Assembly (NCBI GenBank): GCA_001275005.1
Contig: JWZX01002503.1
Location: 1 to 11,392, forward strand
Source: Chrysochromulina tobinii
Taxonomy: Eukaryota; Haptophyta; Prymnesiales; Chrysochromulinaceae
Length of the DNA stretch: 11,392 nucleotides
Direction of reading: 5' to 3'
The translations under genes and the position numbers were made by a program. Positions within the stretch are counted from its first letter, which is position 1; each line of letters opens with the position of its first letter. The notes beneath the pieces were generated by a model, which worked only from the letters and a program-made list of their open reading frames with translations, did not search any database and was not told the origin of the DNA. This document shows positions 1 to 7,400 of this stretch, one piece after another.

Positions 1-150
1 GCGGAGAAGGCGAGGGCGGAGAAGGCGAGGGCGGAGAAGGCGAGGGCGGAGAAGGCGAGGGCGGAGAAGGCGAGGGCGGAGAAGGCGATGGCGGAGAAGG
101 CGATGGGGGAGAAGGCGATGGGGGAGAAGGCGATGGGGGAGAAGGCGATG
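1..150. repeat. 15-bp minisatellite, ten copies
   Basis: Ten consecutive copies of a 15-bp unit based on gcggagaaggcgagg fill positions 1-150 and presumably continue left of the window. Copies 1-5 end in cgagg and copies 6-10 in cgatg, and from copy 8 the first base pair changes to ggggag, so variants are arranged in blocks as expected from stepwise duplication. The unit is a multiple of three and would read as an A-E-K-A-R or G-E-K-A-M pentapeptide repeat, so a repetitive host coding exon is possible but unproven. Confidence 0.95.
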
Positions 151-191
151 GGGGTGGCGTTCGCAAATGTACGCGGCGGTATCTTGCGGCG

Positions 192-782
192 ATGGCGGTG
201 GCGAGTCGTGCGGCGGCGATGGCGGAGGGCGGCCGCTCGCGGGCGGCGAGCGGAGGGAGGGGCGGCGGCAGCGGTCCGGTCGCACCAAGACGACACGGCC
301 ACTGTGGGCAGGGCACGCGAATAGCAACCTCTGAGAGCCAGAGGTCGCGCTTGTTGACATGTACTTCTCGGTCGTGTACTGCATCATCATCCTCATCATC
401 CTCATCATCCTCATCTGGAACTTCATCATCATCACAAACATGTTCAACACTCATGCTTGGAGCCGAAAAAGCGGCAGCTTCCGCCGCCGCTCTTCGGACT
501 CCATGCTGGGCCGCACGGCGGCCAGCTGCATTTGCAGCTGATGTAGCTGCTGCTCGAAAGGAACCGGCGCCTCTGCGCCGTCGGAAGGTAGCTCCGGCCG
601 CGGCATCGCAGCGCCAGCGTCAGGCGCGTCGGGCGGACGCGCCCCGACGTGAGAGTAGAACCGCATGCGCATTTTGCCAGCGATTCTTCGCGCCTCGAAA
701 CGAACAAAGGTCAGTCAAGTTTCGTCGCGGGACCTGCCTGTTCTGCGAGCGCGCGCGCTTGGAATCCAACACAACGCCGTGA
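192..782 (+). CDS. Doubtful flank ORF with a CxxC...CxxC pair
   Basis: An open frame of 196 codons in the host flank. It is Ala/Arg/Ser-rich and spans the microsatellite, which argues against a constrained protein. The last 40 residues look more protein-like: ACAFCQRFF followed about 20 residues on by TCLFCERARL, giving two CxxC pairs that could bind one zinc ion. A splice-donor-like aag/gtcagt occurs near 707-715 between the two pairs, so exon structure is possible. I do not recognise a family. It could equally be a chance ORF in GC-rich DNA. Confidence 0.2.
   Translation: MAVASRAAAMAEGGRSRAASGGRGGGSGPVAPRRHGHCGQGTRIATSESQRSRLLTCTSRSCTASSSSSSSSSSSGTSSSSQTCSTLMLGAEKAAASAAALRTPCWAARRPAAFAADVAAARKEPAPLRRRKVAPAAASQRQRQARRADAPRRESRTACAFCQRFFAPRNEQRSVKFRRGTCLFCERARLESNTTP
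382..434. repeat. TCATCC/TCA microsatellite
   Basis: Runs of cat and cctcat triplets occupy 382-415. After a short interruption (ctggaactt) a second run, catcatcat, follows at 424-434. Plus-strand reading gives either a Ser-rich or an Ile/Leu-rich low-complexity peptide depending on frame, so the hydrophobic short ORF around 359-541 is probably an artefact of the repeat. Confidence 0.85.
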
Positions 783-1144
783 CCTACCAAGAAGGCAAGC
801 ACTCCCGGGAAGCCCTCGGGTGCACTCCCGAGACTCACCGCGCGATGGACTGGCAGCCCACCAACGACGCCGACGTGCTCTCGTTCGACACGTCGGACGA
901 GAGGGCCGCGTACTTCGCCGGACACTCGGGTGGGTGCATGGCGGTGCATTCCGGAGTCCCATGGAGCCAAGTCAAACATATCATGTCGAGTCCGTCCTCA
1001 GACGATTCATCCTTGCCAGCTTCGCCCATCGCTCGGGCAGCCGCGGCGCCGCTCCCGGTGCCGCTCCCGGCGCCGCTCCCTTGGATTCCCCAGGCTCGGG
1101 GCGTCGACGACCACCTGCCCTGCGCTGTGAGGCGCTGTTTGTAG
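665..1144 (+). CDS. Doubtful flank ORF, unrecognised
   Basis: An open frame of 159 codons overlapping the CxxC-containing ORF in another frame and ending 16 bp before the LTR edge. From about residue 39 the composition is less biased, for example AMDWQPTNDADVLSF and later a Ser/Asp patch followed by an A-P-L-P repeat. The two overlapping frames could be exons or a frameshifted remnant of one host gene or older element, but no homologue is recognised and the start is uncertain. Confidence 0.2.
   Translation: MRILPAILRASKRTKVSQVSSRDLPVLRARALGIQHNAVTYQEGKHSREALGCTPETHRAMDWQPTNDADVLSFDTSDERAAYFAGHSGGCMAVHSGVPWSQVKHIMSSPSSDDSSLPASPIARAAAAPLPVPLPAPLPWIPQARGVDDHLPCAVRRCL
1048..1080. repeat. 12-bp tandem repeat (about 2.8 copies)
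   Basis: The unit gccgctcccggt/c starts at 1048, 1060 and 1072, with the third copy incomplete. In the plus-strand frame of the 665-1144 ORF it encodes alternating A-P-L-P. It lies in host flank, about 80 bp from the element's outer LTR edge. Confidence 0.8.
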
Positions 1145-1160
1145 AGATGGGTGGAGAATG

Positions 1161-1436
1161 TCGTCGATAGCCGTTGAGTCGCCATGACTTCTGTGTGTCG
1201 TAGGCTGCCACTCTTGACCTGTGTCGGGCTCGACAGACTGCCCGGGCGACGATCCTTTGTAAGTGCAGTCTAGGCTGCTAGAATCACTCCGCCGTGAGGA
1301 CCGCTCCGGGCCACTCATCTGACAGCACATTCCACACACGATCCTTCCATACTGGGAGTCCTTTCCTAATACGGTAATAGGGATCCGTGTAGTGAGTCGG
1401 GTACGGTTTACCCCGTAGAGTGTATGGTATTCAACA
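1161..1436 (-). repeat. 3' LTR (complete, 276 bp)
   Basis: The inner edge is set by the polypurine tract at 1437-1445, directly followed in element orientation by TGTTGAATACC, which closely resembles the TGTTG start common to Copia LTRs. The outer edge at 1161 is where similarity to the 5' LTR copy stops. In element sense the LTR ends in CGACGA, so the usual terminal CA is not seen. It carries a copy of the gag start region: an ATG at 1185-1183 followed by the same first eight codons. The only mismatch with the 5' copy, at 1174 versus 11320, is in a third codon position (CAA/CAG) and is synonymous. I see no convincing TATA box or polyadenylation signal. Confidence 0.9.
1365..1381. promoter_or_regulatory. 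Near-palindrome in the 3' LTR
   Basis: The 17-bp sequence cctaatacggtaatagg forms eight-base arms around one central base, with seven of the eight arm pairs complementary. It lies about 55 bp from the LTR start in element sense, in the part expected to hold promoter elements. A binding site for a dimeric factor is possible. No functional evidence is visible. Confidence 0.25.
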
Positions 1437-1445
1437 CCCTCCCCC
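1437..1445 (-). other. Polypurine tract (plus-strand primer)
   Basis: The element strand reads GGGGGAGGG directly before the TGTTG start of the 3' LTR. LTR retrotransposons use an RNase H-resistant purine run at exactly this place to prime second-strand cDNA synthesis. It lies 44 nt beyond the pol stop codon, and the short gap between them shows no other feature. Confidence 0.85.
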
Positions 1446-1489
1446 ATGTCGGCTGGGTCTGAAGAGCTGCTGACATGGCATGAAACTCT

Positions 1490-4400
1490 CTACCCTTTGT
1501 CATATGCCGCGACGATCAGGGCCATGCGTGCAAGCGCCTTGTCCTCGCGCGTTTTGGTCATGTTGTTGATGAAGTCGCTGTGCCGCTTCCACTTTTGGAA
1601 GACGAGGTACTTGGTGTACACATCTGACGCGTTGTCCTCTTCGGGGATCTTGATTGGTTCGAACTCGCCATCATCGACCCCGTCGCGGAGAACCTTGACG
1701 CGGCGAATGACCCAGAGCGCGCGCTTGAGAGCGCTGTCGTCGTTGGCTACGAAGATGGACGTGGCCGAGTCCGTGAAGGTCGGGGTCGGTCGCACTTGAG
1801 GATAGTGCATCTCCTGCAGCAAGCCACGCGCCGTGATGATGCGAGTGAGAGCGGTGCCGCCTGCGACAACCTCCGTGGTGTGGGTTTCGCCCGCCTTGCA
1901 CTGCTGACTTTGACAGATGTTGTCGATCGCGCCCCCGGCCAGCATTCCGACGATGCCCGTCATGCTCTTCGCCGAGGTCGACAGGTTGGCATCGTACTTG
2001 AAGTAGAGCCCCCATTCCTGATCCTCGTTCGAGTACGGTTGCTTGATCGGTGTGCTGAGCTCGAGCGAACGACACGCCGTCCCTCCCCAATGCGTTGCAT
2101 ACGGGTGCGCTACCAGATGCATGAGCGCATACTTGAGGAACTTGACGCCTTCCGGTGAAAGGCAGTGGGCCGTGCGCCCGATCCAGCGCGTCACGAAGAG
2201 CGCTTGCGTGTAGTTTTCCGAGATCCAGATCATTAGGCCGAGGAGGCTCGCACCGTCGGACTGCATTGCCAGGTAGCTCGGTCGATCAGGGTGACCCTCG
2301 GGAGGCACGTCGCCGATCGTGATGTCCATCAGGGACGGCGTAGTCACGTGCTTGGGCGTCAGCATGATCTCGCCTTCGAGGAATCGACGCTTGGCTTGTT
2401 CGAGGACGACTGGGCACTCGAACGTGACCGTGCGGTCCTCCCGATCGATGACCGCGTCCCATCCGAGAACCTTGCGCCAGTTCGTGTACGTGCACACCCA
2501 CGCGACGCGCAGGGTCTCAACCATGAACTCCATGATCTTGATGCTCGTCACGATCATGACCTTGTCGTCCACATGGCGCACCATCAGCGCGTATCCATTT
2601 GGCGCGTGCCCGGGTGGCGCCGGCTCGGCTGTCTTGAGCGCTGCCAAGATCTCCGGCAGCGTCTTGTTTGAGCCGCGCGTGGGACCCTCGTGGTAGACGT
2701 AGCCCTCCGGGTCGTACATGAGCGGGTGGAAGCCCGCCTGCAGGAGCAAGGGTTTGACCTTCTTGGCGTAGAGCCGCGGCGAGTCGATCCGGCCCTGGAT
2801 CGCCGTCCGATGCTGATACACAAGCGTGCCGCCCTTGTCGTCCTTGGACTCGAAGTCGGGCGCTTGGTAGCTGTATACCATGGTCCCCGCCTTGTCGCCG
2901 TCGGAGCCGTCGACGACTGTGTTTTGGAAGGCATCGCTGTCATCCGCTTGATGCGCCGTGAAGTCTTCCATGTGCGTTGCATACACGGCTGCGATGATCT
3001 TCAGCGTCACCTTGCGTCCGACGTCTGCAAAGCTCGGAAACTGCTCCGGGTCCATGTTGGTGCCGACGAGGCAAAGACGCGGCGCGAACTTGAGTTGCAT
3101 CGAGCCAGGCACGTTCTTCATGACGAAGACCCACTTGAGCCTGAAGATCCTCGTTCTGGGCGGCACGGTCTTGATGCTCACCAGGTTCCAGACGGGGATG
3201 GCTTCGTACGACTCCATTTTGAGCTCCATTGCCGTGCGCCAGTACGCCTTGTGCGGGCACGACAGGTACTGCTTGTACGTCTGGGGCACGTTGTACCGTG
3301 AGGCCATGAGGGGATCGATCGTGACGGCTTCCTTGCCGTTGGAGACGACGGCCGAGATGAGCTGGATGATCTCGCCAGTGTCGACGTCCATCAGCGGGAA
3401 GAGAATGTTGTGCGCTCCGGCCTCGCAGTCTTCGCTTGCGACGGCTTCACGGAAATCATCCGCGTCGTGCTTGTCGATGCCATCCATGGCGGTGAGGAAG
3501 GCGACCACTAATTCGGCGCGATGTTTCTGGAGCTGCGTGATTAAGCACGCCACCGTCACGTCGCCTGTCACAAGGTCCGGCACCTCGGTCAACTCCGTAA
3601 CCTTCTCGCCTCCGACGACCAGCGTTTTGGGCTTGGTGGCGAGTAGTGAGACAGGCGTCGAGTCGATTTCGTGCCAAAACTTTTCGCCGCCCTCGTCGTA
3701 GAGCACTTGGAAGATTGCTTTCCCCGATGTGTCGAGGCGGCCTTTGCCCACGATGCGTCCACTGAAGTTCTTCACCGGATCGTCCCACGTGACGTCGACC
3801 CGAGAGTTGGCCGGGAACTTCTTTTGAAAGTTGAGCAAGACGTCTTGCTGCGTAGACAGCGAGACGTTGAGCGCGTCGGTCTCGACCCTCCCCGATGACG
3901 GCTCATGCTGCTTGAGCTCCGAGTTGAGCGCAAACCTTGGCACGGTGTCGACGAGAGACGGACGATGGACACCTCCCCGAGGCTGAACCGTCATGGGCGG
4001 CTCGAGATCGTCATCGGCCACAATCACGGGCACAGTGAGAGGAGCCGGCGGCATCGCTGGCTGAATCCACTCACCCTGTGCTTTGGCGAGAGGTGCCGAG
4101 GCCACGGGAACCGCGTCCTGAGCGAGTGCCGTCGTCGATGATGGCTGACGCTGCCGTGCGCAGCGGAGCATGCCACAAGCTAACCGCGCCCTGAACTCGA
4201 GAGGATACTTCGCGAGTCCTTTGGCCTTTGAGGAGCCGTGCTCGTCGAACCCAACCGTGCGCGCGTCACCAGATGGCGCCGCTAACGGGAGCGCGCCGAG
4301 CAGCACATCAAAGTGCTTGATGATGTTGGGCGTGCCGTAGATCGCTGTGGTCTTCGGCGAAGCAGCGCCCACGGCCCCTTGGTCAACGTACACCGCTTTG

Positions 4401-7400
4401 AGGTCAAGCGCGTGCTCGAGATCCGTAAAGAAATCCATGTCGAACATGGAGCTGTGGTTTTCTTGGCCGACGATGGCGAACGGGGACCCTGCACCGCGTC
4501 CGACCGGTCCTTCCCACCAGACGAACTTGTCGCGCTTGGTGGCCGCATCGTGGCACACGTGCTGCGCGAGGACTGCGCACGCTTTGTAGAGATTGAGCGC
4601 GTCGTCGCGGCGCTTTGCATCCGCGGGCTGCAGATCCTGCACGCCGTTCTTTTCCTGCTGGGTGAAGACCATCTCCGGCCCTGGGCGCAAGCATAGAAGT
4701 GCCGAGACCGCTTTGCAATCGGGCTGAAAGCCGGCACCCGCGCATCGTTCGTTGCGCAGCAAGCTCCCAACCGCGGCTAAGATCCGCGGGAGAGTGATGT
4801 TGTGCCCATGCCCTCCCACCTTGAGGTCAATGGAGAAGTACATGCACCGCCCATCAGAGAGCTTGTGCACGAGCTCGCAGAGGTCGTTTGCATACCCCTG
4901 GGCGCCGCCACAGATGCCGACCATGAACGTGGCGTCAGGAGCGATGCCAGACGGCTGCCAGACAAGCCGCGTCAGCGGGGCCACGACGGTCGTGGGTGGC
5001 ACAGCGGGCGCAGCCGGGACATAGCCGTCTGTCGCCATGTCACGCCACGTCGTGAAATCGAGCTGCTCGGGCTCGCGGTCAGTCACACGCTCCACGCTCG
5101 GGTCGCCGAACGGTTGATGCGACGCATGCGAGAGCGTTGTGCGCGCCAACACAGGGCGCTCGTCGACGCGGATGGTGCCCATGTGCACCGTGGCCAGCTC
5201 TTTGCGCCCGGTGTCCCGTACAGTGAGCACCCAGCACAGCTTCGGCGTCGCGTCCATGGTCTCTCTCGAAGGGCCGCGAAAGGATCCCGCCCGAGCGTGC
5301 TCCTCGAACTTGGAGTCCCGCTCCTCGGGCCACTTGAGGAACTTGCACGGCGCGCCGAACGTGATCTGCGACTCAAGGATCGGCTCGCTCAGTCGATGGA
5401 AGATCATCGAGGGACTCGCCGTCTTGCCCATCGGGATCATGTCGTTGCGCGCCGCGCATGCCGTGAACATGGCAAAGAGCTCGTGCTCCTCGCCGTTGTC
5501 GGTTGGGCATCCTTTGAGCAGTGCATTCGCCCGTGGCACAATGTAGCGCCAGATGACCTCCGACTCGCCGACCATCTGGTGGCCGTACACTGGCGAGAAC
5601 TGCGGCCCAATCTCCGACTCGGCGAGGTACTCCGCCGTCTCGCGCGCTTTGTAGGACGGGTGATTGTCGGACTTGATGCGCAGGATCTCGCCGTTGATCG
5701 GGCGGTTGAACGTCCTCAGCTGCTGGTCGAGCATGATGACGGTTTCGGCTGTGTAGTCGACGTGCGGGATCAGGACCCACAAGCCGCTCGCTTTGTCCGA
5801 GTAGCCCGACACGTACATCGACTTGAGTTGAAACTGCGGCACCCTGAACTTGAGCGTGTCGCGCGTCCACATCTGCCCGGGCTCCGGCGCGGGGTGCAGC
5901 GTCGTCGACGGGCTAAAGGGCGGCGTGTTCATGAGCATGGACTCGCACAGGCCGCACTTGCGCCGCACAAACTGCTCAATGTCCGTCTTCGAGATCATGC
6001 CCTTGGTCTCCTTGAGAAGGCTGAGCGTGTTGAGCATCGTCGCTAGGCCTGGATGACCCAGCACCACGTGCATCCTGCAGAGCATCTCGTAGCCGCTGAG
6101 CTTAGCCGGACGATTCATGCTGATTCCCGTGTGCGGATTGATCGGCGCCAGGATCTGCTGGGGGATCAGCTCGAGGCACTGCTCGGGCTCGAGCGCCGCC
6201 GGCGTACACGGCCACGTGCACCACGCGGGGAGCTTCAGCGAGATCGTGGGCGCGATCACGTCCGAGACGGTCTCCTTGTTCTTGAGCAGCGCCGTCCGCA
6301 GCACGGCCGGGTCTTTGATCTCCTCGATCCAGTACCAGCCCAGATTGTTGGCGCTCATATGCAACTGCACTCGCATGCGCTCAGCTCCATCAGGTTGAGG
6401 TGCATCAATGCACACTCGCCCGACGTCCGCGGAGAAGTAGTACGATTGACCCGCGCAATACACGTCCTCGGCCTCGGAGCCGATGTTGCATAGCGCGTTG
6501 GGCAGGTAGTGCTTGCGTCGCACGGTGACCATCTTGCCATCTACGCCGCACCGGTAATAGATGTAGAGGTGCGTCACCGTCGAGTCGAGAGTGCTATCGT
6601 CGGCGACTGCGAAGCCCGACGCTGCTGCGCGTTGCGTGCCCGGGATGGCTCCGAGCATCGATTTCGAGACGCCCGTGGTGGCCCCGTTGTCGCTGAGCTC
6701 CGCCTTGGCCGGGATGCCGTTGCTGGGCAGCGCCGCGAGAAGCGCTGCGTTCTTGGTCATGATGGCCAAGCCCGCCGGGCTGAGCCGCGGTTGCGTTTGC
6801 CCAGCGTGCACGCTGCGAAGCTCGCTTTCGGTGACTGAACCGTGCAGTGGCAGCAGTATCTCAAGATCTGTCTTAGCGATGGGCTCGAGGTTACGCAGGT
6901 CGCTTGTGCTGGTGATGGTCGACTGATTGACCATCAATTTTCCTTGTGCATTCAGGGTGCCTCGGGCGCTCTCGAGATCGCACTGACATTGGCACACGCA
7001 CTCGCAGCCGCAATCGACCGTCCAGCACAGGTCGCAGTGGGAGCCCTCGCCGGGGTAGACAGGAAGAGGGCAAGCAGCGCATGCACACCAGCCAACCGCC
7101 CCGTCTGGGAGTGGAGGATCCTTTTCTGCTTGGTTGTTCCCGAGCAGCGGCAAGAGCAACCCAGCGGGGCTACGTATTTCGTGAAATATGTTGCGGCGAA
7201 GCAGCAGCTGTCGCCGTTCGCGCTGCTCTTTCCAATCCTGTTGAATCACCTGAGCTGCTTCTGCCGTCAGGTTTCCAAGCTGGTGGTTCCGCCACATGTT
7301 GTTTAAGTCCCAAGCCAGGTTGTACTCGCTGCCACACGTGCATCCCGGCACCCCATCTGGGCACAGCCGGTTGTTCGGGTCGTAGTGCTTGTCGTCGTCC

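Larger units (their letters stand above)
1..1160. other. Host flanking DNA, no confident gene
   Basis: This stretch outside the retrotransposon contains a minisatellite, a microsatellite, a short tandem repeat and two doubtful plus-strand ORFs, listed separately. I see no tRNA, rRNA or second transposon terminus. The last five bases (1156-1160) are the expected target-site duplication next to the 3' LTR. Confidence 0.6.

Noticed and set aside
1-150. CRISPR array
   Set aside because: The 15-bp units abut with no spacers, so this is a minisatellite.
359-541. Short hydrophobic plus-strand ORF that looks like a membrane protein
   Set aside because: Its Ile/Leu run is created by the TCATCC microsatellite read in one frame.
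835-1185. Minus-strand ORF starting MATQRLST in the 3' LTR
   Set aside because: The first eight codons are simply the LTR copy of the gag start; the rest reads host flank. It could make a short chimeric peptide from read-through but is not a gene.
1161-1436. TATA box and polyadenylation signal in the LTR
   Set aside because: No TATAAA-like or AATAAA-like sequence at a sensible position was found on the element strand.
1007-1447. Minus-strand ORF of 146 codons across the 3' LTR
   Set aside because: It begins in the polypurine tract and runs through the LTR into flank, so it is not an independent gene.
2690-3701. Plus-strand ORFs of 203 and 247 codons opposite RT
   Set aside because: They mirror the conserved RT coding strand and have compositions expected from antisense reading; no motif supports a protein.
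4802-6046. Long plus-strand ORF (414 codons) opposite integrase
   Set aside because: It is antisense to the integrase and MTase-like coding region, Arg/His/Leu-rich, and typical of the open shadow frame produced by GC-rich codons. No domain is recognisable.
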